From an uncultured Oscillibacter sp. (lineage in GTDB: Bacteria; Bacillota; Clostridia; Oscillospirales; Oscillospiraceae), in contig NZ_CAJTUX010000005.1 in NCBI RefSeq assembly GCF_910579365.1, positions 1 through 64,000 of the forward strand: a DNA stretch of 64,000 bases, given 5' to 3'. Below the pieces are notes generated by a model that was not told where the DNA came from, searched no databases, and saw only the letters and a list, made by a program, of their open reading frames with translations. Positions within the stretch are counted from its first letter, which is position 1, and each line of letters begins with the position of its first letter. Below are positions 52,159 through 59,153 of the stretch, in pieces. The translations under genes and the position numbers were made by a program.

Positions 52159-53990
52159 TTCTCCACACGTCCTCCCTTGAAGATTCCATAGCCGAAGTGG
52201 TCGCACCGCAGGCACCGGGAGGACTCCTGCCCGGCCTCCTGGTCGGTCATGCCGCACTCGATGCACTGGAAGTCCCCTTTGCGCTCGCCGGCCTCCCGTT
52301 CGGTGGCGTTGACCCGGCCCCGGGGCCGCAGGTCCGCGCAGCGGGGCGTGGGAACCTTGACCTCGGACTCGATCTCATGGTTAAAGCCCAGGTACTCGTC
52401 GATGTTGGCGGCGGCGGCCTTGCCTGCGGCGATGGCCCGGATGACCGTGGCGGGACCCGTCACGCAGTCGCCGCCTGCAAAAACGCCCACCATATCGGGC
52501 AGCTGGGTGCTGGAGTCCGCCAGCAGGGCCCCGCCCCGCTGAATCTTGATGCCCGTCTGCTCCAGGCCCCGGGTCTCGATGCCCTGGCCGATGGCGACGA
52601 TGATCGTGTCCGCCGGAATCCGCAGGGGCTCCACGGCGGCGGTATTGGGCCGGGGACGGCCCGCCTTGTCCATTTCGCCGATGATCTGGGGCTGGGTCCA
52701 GAGGGCGGAGACGTGGCCGTTTTCGTCGGCCTCGATGCGCAGAGGAGCCTGGAGGGTCAACACCTCCGCCCCTTCGGCGATGGCTCCCTCCACTTCCTCG
52801 GCCTGGGCGGTCATATCCTCCTGACGGCGGCGGTAGACGCAGGTGACTTTTTCCGCTCCCAGGCGGATGGCGGAGCGGGTCACGTCCATGGCAACGTTGC
52901 CGCCGCCGATGACCACCACGTTCTGACCGGCGAAATCGGGCATCTCGTTGTCCCCGATGTGGCGCAGCAGCTCCACGGCGGAGACCACGCCCAGGCTGTC
53001 CTCTCCCTCAATGCCCGTCTTCTTGTCGGTGTGGGCGCCGATGGAGAGATAAAGGCAGTCGTACTGCTGCTTGAGCTCGTCGAAGGAGAGGCCGGTCCCC
53101 ACGTTGACCCCGGTATGTACCTCGATGCCGAGAGACAGGATGGAGGCGATTTCCGCGTCCAGCTTCTCCCGGGGGAAGCGGTAGCTGGGGATGCCGTAGC
53201 GCATCATGCCGCCCAGGGCCTTCTGCTTCTCGTAGACCGTGACCTTGTGACCCATAAGGGCCAGGTAGTAGGCCGCCGACAATCCGCCGGGGCCGCCGCC
53301 CACGATGGCCACGGACTTGCCCGTAGCCTTGGCGGGCTTGGGCTGGGGCACGTCCCCGGCGTGGTCCACGGCGTAGCGCTTGAGTCCGCGGATATTGAGG
53401 GCGTCGTCCACCATGTTCCGGCGGCAGCGGGCCTCGCAGGGATGCTCGCAGATGTAGGCGCAGGCCGTGGGGAAGGGATTGTCCTTGCGGATGAGCCGCA
53501 CGGCGTCGCCGCAGCGGCCCTCGCTGATGAGGGCGATGTAGCCGGGGATATCCACGCCTGCCGGGCACAGGGCCACGCAGGGCACGGGGTTTTTCAGAGA
53601 CCCCAGGCAGCGGTGGTGCAGGATGTGCTCCTCGTAGTCGTCCCGGAAGCCCTTGAGGCCCATGAGGACCAGATTGGCCGCGTCGGTACCAATGGCGCAG
53701 TCCGCCGTGTCCACGATGACCTGGGCCGTCTTCTCAATCCGCCGGAGAATGCTCAGGTCCGGCTCCCCGTCCAGCACCTCCCGGATCATGTTGGAAAGCT
53801 GGCTCAGGCCGATGCGGCAGGGCACGCACTTGCCACAGGTCTGGGCCCGGCAGAGGTCCAGGAAATTCAGCGCCATATCCACGGGGCAGAGGCCCGGCGG
53901 GCTGGCCGCGATCCGCCGCTCCATATTGCGGTAGAGCTGCTCCACCACCGCCTGGGCCTGGCCGGGGGTCTTCACTTCCAGTCTGCTCAT
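52152..53990 (-). CDS. GltD-like NAD(P)-linked flavoprotein with NuoF-type Fe-S region, hydrogenase partner
   Basis: A 612-residue fusion. Residues about 15-115 match the NuoF iron-sulfur-binding domain (RAQTCGKCVPCRIGLSQL, with a fourth Cys in DTADCAIG), but the NADH/FMN part of NuoF is missing. Residues about 130-200 are a GltD-like double [4Fe-4S] region (CVALCPAGVDIPGYIALI; CAYICEHPCEARCRR). Residues about 215-545 are FAD and NAD(P) Rossmann domains (VAIVGGGPGGLSAAYYLALMGHKVTVYE; VVVIGGGNVAMDVTRSAIRLG; GVFAGGDCVTGPATVIRAIAAGKAAA). A C-terminal CxxC pair (CIECG ... CLRCDH) follows. It probably passes electrons between NAD(P)H and HydA, as in the GltS-linked [FeFe] group A2 layout. Confidence 0.9.
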   Translation of the reverse strand: MSRLEVKTPGQAQAVVEQLYRNMERRIAASPPGLCPVDMALNFLDLCRAQTCGKCVPCRIGLSQLSNMIREVLDGEPDLSILRRIEKTAQVIVDTADCAIGTDAANLVLMGLKGFRDDYEEHILHHRCLGSLKNPVPCVALCPAGVDIPGYIALISEGRCGDAVRLIRKDNPFPTACAYICEHPCEARCRRNMVDDALNIRGLKRYAVDHAGDVPQPKPAKATGKSVAIVGGGPGGLSAAYYLALMGHKVTVYEKQKALGGMMRYGIPSYRFPREKLDAEIASILSLGIEVHTGVNVGTGLSFDELKQQYDCLYLSIGAHTDKKTGIEGEDSLGVVSAVELLRHIGDNEMPDFAGQNVVVIGGGNVAMDVTRSAIRLGAEKVTCVYRRRQEDMTAQAEEVEGAIAEGAEVLTLQAPLRIEADENGHVSALWTQPQIIGEMDKAGRPRPNTAAVEPLRIPADTIIVAIGQGIETRGLEQTGIKIQRGGALLADSSTQLPDMVGVFAGGDCVTGPATVIRAIAAGKAAAANIDEYLGFNHEIESEVKVPTPRCADLRPRGRVNATEREAGERKGDFQCIECGMTDQEAGQESSRCLRCDHFGYGIFKGGRVEKW

Positions 53991-54035
53991 GACTTCACTT
54001 CTTTCCTAAAAGTTTTTTTGGTTTCCTAAATATTA

Positions 54036-54066
54036 ATTATGAATGCAGCCCCCGGGAATGTCAAGA
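54036..54066 (-). promoter_or_regulatory. Promoter of the hydrogenase operon
   Basis: Minus-strand TTGACA with TGTCAA at 54059-54064 on the plus strand, followed at roughly 15-17 bp by CATAAT or a nearby -10. The spacing is approximate. The leader is A+T-rich. Confidence 0.65.
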
Positions 54067-54112
54067 AAAGTTATAAAATAGACAATCTTTTTTTAAAAGC
54101 GCCGCTCTTTAT

Positions 54113-54128
54113 TGTGAAATATTTCTCA
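54113..54128. promoter_or_regulatory. FNR/CRP-like palindrome upstream of the hydrogenase promoter
   Basis: TGTGAAAT followed directly by ATTTCTCA, a 16-bp near-perfect inverted repeat (seven of eight positions), about 50 bp upstream of the -35 box. The TGTGA half resembles CRP/FNR sites. A regulator is not identified. Confidence 0.4.
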
Positions 54129-54156
54129 TAAGCATCCCGGCAACTCCTTATAGCGG

Positions 54157-54188
54157 AAAAAGACGACCGTCCCGCAGGACAGCCGTCT
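54157..54188 (-). terminator. Terminator after the carboxymuconolactone-decarboxylase remnant
   Basis: Minus-strand stem GACGGCTGTCC / GGACGGTCGTC (with two G-U pairs) followed by TTTTTCC. Confidence 0.7.
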
Positions 54189-54202
54189 CTCTTTCCGGAT
54201 TT

Positions 54203-54699
54203 TCAGGAATCCTTCCGGACCTTCCAGACTCCCGCCAGAATGTCCTTCAGGACCAGGAAGGCGTCCTGGTCCTCATAGCCATAGTCCCGTTCCAATCTGT
54301 CCAGCAGCCGCCCCAGCTCCGATGCGTAAGGCGCCGGCTCCACCTGGGACGGATATTGGACCAGGATACCTGATTGACCTCATCCAACGCACACTGTACC
54401 TTCTCCAGTCCAATATATGGAGCGCACTGATAGAGCGTTTCCTTGATCTGCTCCGGGGTAGCCCCCACGTCCAGGGCGGAAAGCGTATAGCGTTCCAGCG
54501 GCTTTCAAGTCTGGCAGGCAGGCAGCGCCGCCAAACGAATCAACGCTTTCTGCGCGTCTGTCAACGTCCCGTGTTCCGTAACATCTCCGCGCTAAAAGCC
54601 TTGGGCGATCTTCCGAACCTCCGGGTCGCAGTCGCCGGGGAATGCCTGACCCCGATACCAGTTCTGGTTATTCTTTTCTGACAATTCCGTCCGGTTCAT
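54203..54699 (-). pseudogene. Carboxymuconolactone decarboxylase family gene, degraded
   Basis: Reading from ATG 54699 gives MNRTELSEKNNQNWYRGQAF, then a TAG, RGDVTEHGTLTDAQKALIRL, then a TGA, then the family C-terminus ALDVGATPEQIKETLYQCAPYIGLEK. Both stops stand where homologues have leucine, so each can be explained by one base change. After DEVNQV the frame shifts into a G+C-rich tail ending VWKVRKDS. Members are AhpD-like redox proteins that normally carry CxxC or a YQCAPY segment, the latter retained here. The ATG overlaps the stop of the cyclophilin-like remnant, so both came in as an operon. Confidence 0.85.
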
Positions 54700-54884
54700 T
54701 TGACTGCCTCCATTTTCACCGTGAAATTCTCTGTCATACCGCCGACCACATCCATTCCGCTGTCAATGCGGCCCAAGAGGATCAGAGAAGTGGAATTGCG
54801 GAAGTCCCGATAAAAGATGCAGAGGCTGCCCCAGGGGGCGTACAAGCGCAGGTCCCCCACATCCGGGTCAAAGGTATCCGGCAT
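54696..54884 (-). pseudogene. Cyclophilin-like fold protein, N-terminally truncated
   Basis: Sixty-two residues remain: MPDTFDPDVGDLRLYAPWGSL, CIFYRDFRNSTSLILLGRIDSGMDVV and a final EAVK. This is the C-terminal half of a cyclophilin-like (PF18050-type) protein of about 110-140 residues; the ATG used is internal. The 5' half is replaced by the end of the coiled-coil gene at about 54905. In gut Firmicutes such genes sit beside carboxymuconolactone decarboxylases and flavodoxins, as both are here. Confidence 0.7.
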
Positions 54885-54908
54885 TCCCTCCCGCGATTGC
54901 CGGAATAC

Positions 54909-55244
54909 TCAATCCTCCGGCTGATCCAAACCTAACCGCCGGGCGATTTCCTCCGGCTTGAGACCGGCTTTGCTGGCACTCTTGATTAAATCCTGGATTT
55001 TCTGTTTTTTGGTCTTACGGGGTTTGCGCGGCGGTTTTGGCGCAAAAATGTCCTTTTTCTTCTGCTCCAAAGCCGCAATACGCCTTTTAACAGCCGCCTC
55101 CTTCTTGTCAAAATCCTCGTTGGCGGCGGCTCTTTTGGCGGCGAGGGCGTCCAAGTCCTGACTCAGCTTTTGAATCTTGCCGTCAATATCCTCGGCCATC
55201 TGCTGCGGGGTGCGGCGCGTGCGCTTTACATTTTGCTCATCCAT
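54909..55244 (-). CDS. Basic coiled-coil protein of unknown function (probable mobile-element gene)
   Basis: A 111-residue protein that I do not recognise by family. Residues 12-70 form a heptad-rich coiled coil (AEDIDGKIQKLSQDLDALAAKRAAANEDFDKKEAAV), residues 70-85 are very basic (PKPPRKPRKTKKQK), and the C-terminus (LIKSASKAGLKPEEIARRLGLD) looks like a small helix-turn-helix. AAAGGAG upstream of ATG 55244 and a normal stop suggest it is intact. Its position beside a prgI remnant suggests it came with an integrative conjugative element. Confidence 0.7.
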   Translation of the reverse strand: MDEQNVKRTRRTPQQMAEDIDGKIQKLSQDLDALAAKRAAANEDFDKKEAAVKRRIAALEQKKKDIFAPKPPRKPRKTKKQKIQDLIKSASKAGLKPEEIARRLGLDQPED

Positions 55245-55373
55245 GGTTCATGCTCCTTTTTGATGTATGATTGAGAGAAAAATCTTATGAGAAATTATAT
55301 CCAAAAATATCAAATTTAAATAGTTATTTCTATCATAGCATAGGAAGCGCATTTTGCAAACAGGTTTTCAAAT

Positions 55374-55417
55374 AAAAAATGGGCGGCGGAAGCGTAAAAG
55401 ATACGCTCCCGCCGCCC
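55374..55417 (-). terminator. Terminator downstream of the prgI remnant
   Basis: Minus-strand stem GGGCGGCGGGAGCG / CGCTTCCGCCGCCC (55381-55417, one mismatch) followed by ATTTTTTATTT. Confidence 0.8.
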
Positions 55418-55439
55418 CTCCGTGTCAAAGCCCCTCGAA

Positions 55440-55713
55440 TTTCCGTATCCGGTCATATACCTCATATTCCTCCCGGATGCTGTTAAAGGCGCCGGCCGTC
55501 CTTTTCGTAGATACCGAAAAGAAAGAAGGACAGCATCAGTCCGATCATCAGCAAAGCCGCTGTGTCGTTACCAATACTGCCCCGTGTGAGAAGATAAGCG
55601 GGGATGCCACCCAGACCGCCCGCGCCGAAACACACAAGCTGGCGGCGAGGCAGGTTAAAGGCAACCTTCGTTTTGACTTTCGTAAGGTCCTTGGGAACCG
55701 GCACAAATGGCAT
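55440..55713 (-). pseudogene. PrgI family protein of a conjugative element, C-terminally truncated
   Basis: The first 70 residues match PrgI, a small membrane component of type IV secretion in Gram-positive conjugative elements of the Tn1549 type: MPFVPVPKDLTKVKTKVAFN, then two membrane segments (VCFGAGGLGGIPAYLLT; ALLMIGLMLSFFLFGIY) and EKDG. Normal PrgI is about 110-130 residues. Here the frame ends at once (RRL-stop), and in the next frame a foreign tail, NSIREEYEVYDRIRKFEGL, runs to a stop at about 55434. The VirB4 gene that normally follows is missing. This is a deletion junction. Confidence 0.8.
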
Positions 55714-55734
55714 GATCTCGCCTTCTTGTCTTTC

Positions 55735-56085
55735 TGATGCCGCTGGACAGCGGGCCGCTCCGCTTGCTCCGCCAGTACCGCCTTTGCCACCGCAAGCTGT
55801 TCGCGAATAGAAAGCTTTTCCCCATCTCCCTGTACAGCGGTTTTAACCGTTTGGAAGTAGATGATGTGTGCATAATGGGATTCTCCGGCAAAGGCGTTTT
55901 CAAAAGCTGTTTTCGCAGACTTTTCGTCCGAATAGCCGCGGCTCCAAGTATAGTACCGAGCGGCGTATCAATACCGGTAATGATCCGGGCACAGGCATCA
56001 AAAATTTGCTTGTTGAGTTCATCATCACTTCCAATCTGAAACCAATGCCTCCATCCAGCCGTATCCCTATAAAAAATACTGTCAC
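55735..56085 (-). pseudogene. Frameshifted remnant of a conjugative-element gene upstream of prgI
   Basis: Two overlapping frames on the minus strand give one plausible protein: NKQIFDACARIITGIDTPLG in one frame, then YSDEKSAKTAFENAFAGESH, YAHIIYFQTVKTAVQGDGEK and LSIREQLAVAKAVLAEQ in another, ending beside the prgI start. I do not recognise the family. No single open frame covers it. Confidence 0.5.
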
Positions 56086-56201
56086 AGTATTTCCGGCTTC
56101 TTCTGCCCCTTTCTTAAAATTCCGCCGTTAATGCCGTTGTGTTTCCGGCTTTTCTCAGGCTTCCATTGAGAATTATAATTTTTTTGCTCATAATTATCCC
56201 C

Positions 56202-56747
56202 TTAAATTGCATTGGCTAAATCGGTCGCTTTTTTGCAGCCCTCGGTTTTGTCAATATCGCCAACATTTAATACGCCGGGAATTAAAACCTCGCCTATCAT
56301 TTTCCATTTATTCAGTGCCGCCATACGTTCAATGGGAATACGAACGCCGTCCATAACAGACATATCATCTTCTTCACAACAGGTAATCAGCGCGCATTCC
56401 TTTCCTGCAATATCCTTGCCGCCGACAACCATTGAAAAGATACGGTCAATGACACCTTTAATCTGTGCCGGGATAGAATACCAGTAGACAGGCATAGTAA
56501 ACACGATAACGTCCGCTTCAAGAATTGCCGGTGCAACTGTGTTGAAATCATCATCAAATGTACAGGCTTTTTCAGTAGAAAAGCAAGTTTCACAAGCCCG
56601 GCAGCCGCCCACTTTTTTTAATGCAGCGTCAAACCGTGTGATTGTATGCCCCTTTTCTTCGGCTGCCTTGATGAAAGCGTCCGCCATGGCAAAGCTATTC
56701 CCGTTTTTCCGTGGGCTGCCCGTTATTACAACCATTGTTTTACTCAT
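56202..56747 (-). CDS. Flavodoxin-like NAD(P)H-dependent FMN reductase
   Basis: A 181-residue NADPH-dependent FMN reductase / iron-sulfur flavoprotein family member. The FMN phosphate loop is VITGSPRKNGNSFAMADAFI; a two-cysteine motif, GCRACETCFSTEKAC, resembles the Fe-S flavoproteins; MPVYWYSIPAQIKGVIDRIF is the typical flavin-contact strand. The gene is intact and clearly lower in G+C than the core genome, so horizontally acquired. It is divergent from an HxlR regulator, the common pairing for such reductases in oxidant or quinone response. Confidence 0.92.
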   Translation of the reverse strand: MSKTMVVITGSPRKNGNSFAMADAFIKAAEEKGHTITRFDAALKKVGGCRACETCFSTEKACTFDDDFNTVAPAILEADVIVFTMPVYWYSIPAQIKGVIDRIFSMVVGGKDIAGKECALITCCEEDDMSVMDGVRIPIERMAALNKWKMIGEVLIPGVLNVGDIDKTEGCKKATDLANAI

Positions 56748-56896
56748 AAAAATCTGTACTCCTTATGCTGTGAAATTGACTTTATCTGTACTTGACATTA
56801 TAATCATAGCAAGAATTAAATCAAAATCAAGTACGCACATATAAGTGCGATACTTACAGATAAGTTATATACTCACCTAAAGGAGAGTGTAAAATA

Positions 56897-57274
56897 AGTG
56901 GACGCTGCATTGCAAATGAATGTCTTGAAACAACAGGTTTCAGCTATACATTGTCACTAGTCAATGGCAAATATAAAATGACTGTTTTATATACTTTAGC
57001 AGAGTTCGGAATTGTTCGCTTTAACGAAATGAAAAAATACATCAGTGGAATTTCATATAAGACTTTACGTTCCACTCTGAAAGAATTAGAAGCAGACCAA
57101 TTAGTTCATAGAAAAGAATATCCTCAAATCCCTCCAAAAGTAGAGTATAGTTTAACCGAATGTGGAAAATCTTTGATTCCCATTTTGGACGGAATGTGTG
57201 AATGGGGTGATAAAAACAGGACTAAACCAGCGCGCCCCTTGCTGCGGGGTGTTTCTGATTTAGTCCTATTTTAA
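56897..57274 (+). pseudogene. HxlR-type regulator, probably missing its start codon and fused at the C-terminus
   Basis: The HxlR winged helix is complete from CIANECLETTGFSYTLSLVNG through KMTVLYTLAEFGIVRFNEMK and ELEADQLVHRKEYPQIPPKVEYSL to LDGMCEWGDKNR. The AAAGGAGAG site is followed at the right distance by ATA, not ATG, in frame, and the next in-frame alternatives are ATT, or a TTG (56951) that would remove the first helix. Beyond GDKNR the frame reads into an inverted repeat (KPARPLLRGVSDLVLF). Either start loss or a rare start codon. Controls the divergent flavodoxin-like gene in homologous pairs. Confidence 0.6.
57218..57267. repeat. 50-bp inverted repeat at the HxlR / recombinase junction
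   Basis: AGGACTAAA (57218-57226) and its exact complement TTTAGTCCT (57259-57267) enclose a second stem, CCCC...GGGG (57236-57250). It is followed by ATTTTAAC. It may be a terminator or the end of a small mobile element; the junction of two unrelated fragments lies here. Confidence 0.6.
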
Positions 57275-57280
57275 CAGGCC

Positions 57281-57600
57281 CATCGTGGAAGCGCACCCCC
57301 TCCAGGCCAGCGGTCTCCACCAATGCCCGGAAATGGTTATTCACATACTGCGTGAACAGGTTCCGGCCTTTGGCGTTGGTGAACACCAGCCTGTGGGGAT
57401 TGTCCCACTCAGGACCAGCCCGGAGCTGCTTGTCAATCGTGATGGTGCCCCGCTCCATGTCCACGCTGTCCCAAGTGAGGCCCAGCAGCTCCGATATGCG
57501 CATACCCGTGAACAGCGCTGCGGTAATAATGTGTTCCAACTCAGTCCCCTTTGCGGCGGCTTGCGGCTCTTTTCGCCATGATGTGCTCCCCGGGCAACCG
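57281..57600 (-). pseudogene. Tyrosine recombinase (integrase) fragment
   Basis: An internal part of the catalytic domain: AAKGTELEHIITAALFTGMR with the first catalytic Arg, ISELLGLTWDSVDMERGTIT, RLVFTNAKGRNLFTQYVNNH, and VRFHD. The sequence stops exactly before the expected L-R-H motif, so the second Arg, His and Tyr are lost. The N-terminal DNA-binding domains are absent too. Typical of conjugative-transposon integrases; non-functional. Confidence 0.85.
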
Positions 57601-57750
57601 CATTTGAAATTAGCGGAAAAGGATATCAGGAAGACGCTGCGGGTTCAAGGCAGCGGCAAAACGCTTTTTCTGGATACTGAGCCTGCGGCCCAAGTCAGTA
57701 TTTTTGCAGAGAGCCAGAGCAGTTTTACGCAGAACATTCAGGTTGAATAG
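57595..57750 (+). pseudogene. 3' fragment of an unrecognised gene
   Basis: About 50 residues in frame to a TAG: PHLKLAEKDIRKTLRVQGSG, then TLFLDTEPAAQVSIFAESQS, ending QNIQVE. No start and no family recognised. It is bounded on both sides by recombinase and transposase fragments, so it is a leftover piece. Confidence 0.35.
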
Positions 57751-58115
57751 AGCGAAATATCCTCCAGCAGGGCCGGATGATTTCCCTTCTGGCCAATCAC
57801 ATAATCCGCCTGACTCTCCCTGATTTTCCTGACAATTTCTTTCCGGCAGCTCATTGCGTCCGCCGTTATGATGCTGTTCTCTATATTCAAAGAATCCAAA
57901 CGTTCCGGCGCTGCCGTGATCTCGTTGGACGTTTCATCCGTCACGATCTCACCCGGTACCAGCTGGTTTACCGCCGCAAACGCACTGACTACATGATACG
58001 CTTTCTGGGTATTCCTTTTACTGCCGCGAATGGTCTTGCCGTCCACGGCGATTACAGAACCTTCTTTACGCTTGCATCCCAGCCAGGCATACAGGCATTC
58101 TGAATTCCTGTTTAT
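57738..58115 (-). pseudogene. ISAs1-family transposase fragment
   Basis: The central DDE segment of an ISAs1 (H-repeat-type) transposase: VIAVDGKTIRGSKRNTQKAY, HVVSAFAAVNQLVPGEIVTD, SIITADAMSCRKEIVRKI and YVIGQKGNHPALLEDI. About 125 of roughly 370 residues remain; both ends are missing and no flanking inverted repeats were found. The first catalytic Asp (VDGK) and second (TADAM) are present. Confidence 0.88.
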
Positions 58116-58311
58116 CTCTCTTTTTTGCTAAATTTCAAATGCTGTTGCCCTGAAGCTCCATGCACCAGTTTTTTCACCGAACACGAAAGGAACTCCTCCC
58201 GGATTCTCTCCGGGCAAAAATTGCCGCAAACGGCGGCGGCGCACCCACCCGCGCCTGCGGGCGAAGCGCTCTTCGCCCGTTCCCCGGCTTTTGCCGCGTT
58301 TCAGACAAAAC

Positions 58312-58350
58312 ACAGGCCGGGTGGATATCGAAGATATCCACCCGGCCTTT
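58312..58350 (-). terminator. Perfect 15-bp hairpin
   Basis: GGCCGGGTGGATATC (58315-58329) and its exact complement (58333-58347) with a three-base loop. On the minus strand the loop is TTC closed by C-G, and TGTGTTTTGTC follows, fitting a terminator for the small gene at 58379-58474. Confidence 0.7.
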
Positions 58351-58378
58351 CCGCGTATTTTGGGCGCTTGACCGGCGC

Positions 58379-58474
58379 TCAGGGAATCTGCCGGTACAGC
58401 ATCGCCTGACGCATCATCTGAAACCAACGCTCCTCAGAGCGAGCACTGGGTTTGTGAAACATACGAATCAACAT
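58379..58474 (-). CDS. Candidate 31-residue small protein
   Basis: Reads MLIRMFHKPSARSEER then WFQMMRQAMLYRQIP and a TGA. It is strongly basic with Met- and aromatic-rich spacing that could form an amphipathic helix. Evidence for a gene: ATG 58474 with AAGGAG 11 bases upstream, a promoter at 58518-58545, and a perfect hairpin with a T-rich tail about 30 bases after the stop. No family recognised. It could instead be part of a structured RNA or a leader peptide. Confidence 0.5.
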   Translation of the reverse strand: MLIRMFHKPSARSEERWFQMMRQAMLYRQIP

Positions 58475-58517
58475 GATCTAACGCACTCCTTATCAAACTC
58501 ACCGATGAAGTACCCTT

Positions 58518-58545
58518 ATTTTAGCGCAAGCCGCCAAAAACGCAA
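58518..58545 (-). promoter_or_regulatory. Promoter of the 31-residue gene
   Basis: Minus-strand -35 TTGCGT (58540-58545), 16-bp spacer, -10 TAAAAT (58518-58523). Confidence 0.6.
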
Positions 58546-59153
58546 GCTCCATTTTTTACGAATATGCCAAATTTATACCTATGATTTTATGCAATATGTC
58601 CAGTCTCCAAGTCTTGTTTTCCGCCGCCTGCGCCGCTCCTGCGGACGCCGCTCCGCAGCGGCTTGTCCGCACTGTGCGGGAGGAACCAGCGCCGGTGTCT
58701 CCGCGCCGCAGACGGCAGGGCCCCTTCGCCGCAGGAAAACACCGCAAAAAAGCAAGATGTAAAATGCACAATTTTTTCAGCTTTCGCCTGTGAAATATGG
58801 CGGAATTGCGTGTGAGTCCAATTTTTGACTTGCCGGAAAGGAAAATCTGTGGTAATGTTAAATAAATCAATACTGTGTGCTTAAGAGAATGAGAGTCTAC
58901 AGTACACAAACGTTCCTTCTACATGGGTGTTTTGGGTGTGGAGGGAAATACGTTGTGTAGCTGTTGGCTCTTGCTTTTTATCCCCGTCATTCTTTTGCAG
59001 AGGGAAGGCACACGCGCGGGCAAATTTACAGAGATTGGAGGATGATCTGGAGCAAATGGGAATCAGAAAGGGACGCGCCCCTTTCTCCGTCCCCCGAGGG
59101 GGACGGACCAGCGAAACACTCTGACGAACAAGGAAGAAGAGGTGACTCCGTAC
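58546..59153 (+). other. Gene-free region upstream of the ABC importer operon
   Basis: No convincing coding frame is seen. The left part (58620-58740) is G+C-rich. The middle (58790-58930) is A+T-rich, with TTGACT at about 58817 but no well-spaced -10 box. Two tandem hairpins end the region: GAAAGGG/CCCTTTC (59066-59085) and CCGTCCCCC/GGGGGACGG with a GA loop (59087-59106). They may form an attenuator in the operon leader. Confidence 0.5.

Noticed and set aside
54500..54515. Selenocysteine decoding of the in-frame TGA in the carboxymuconolactone decarboxylase remnant, suggested by yedF in the window
   Set aside because: The TGA stands at a leucine position, a TAG and a frameshift also interrupt the gene, and no SECIS-like hairpin follows.
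56951..56953. TTG 56951 as the HxlR start codon
   Set aside because: It lacks a ribosome-binding site and would delete the first helix of the domain; the family sequence clearly extends upstream to about 56897.
58128..58427. A minus-strand frame of 99 codons near the ISAs1 fragment
   Set aside because: It spans the perfect hairpin and a low-complexity Arg-rich segment, has no ribosome-binding site, and conflicts with the better supported 31-residue frame.
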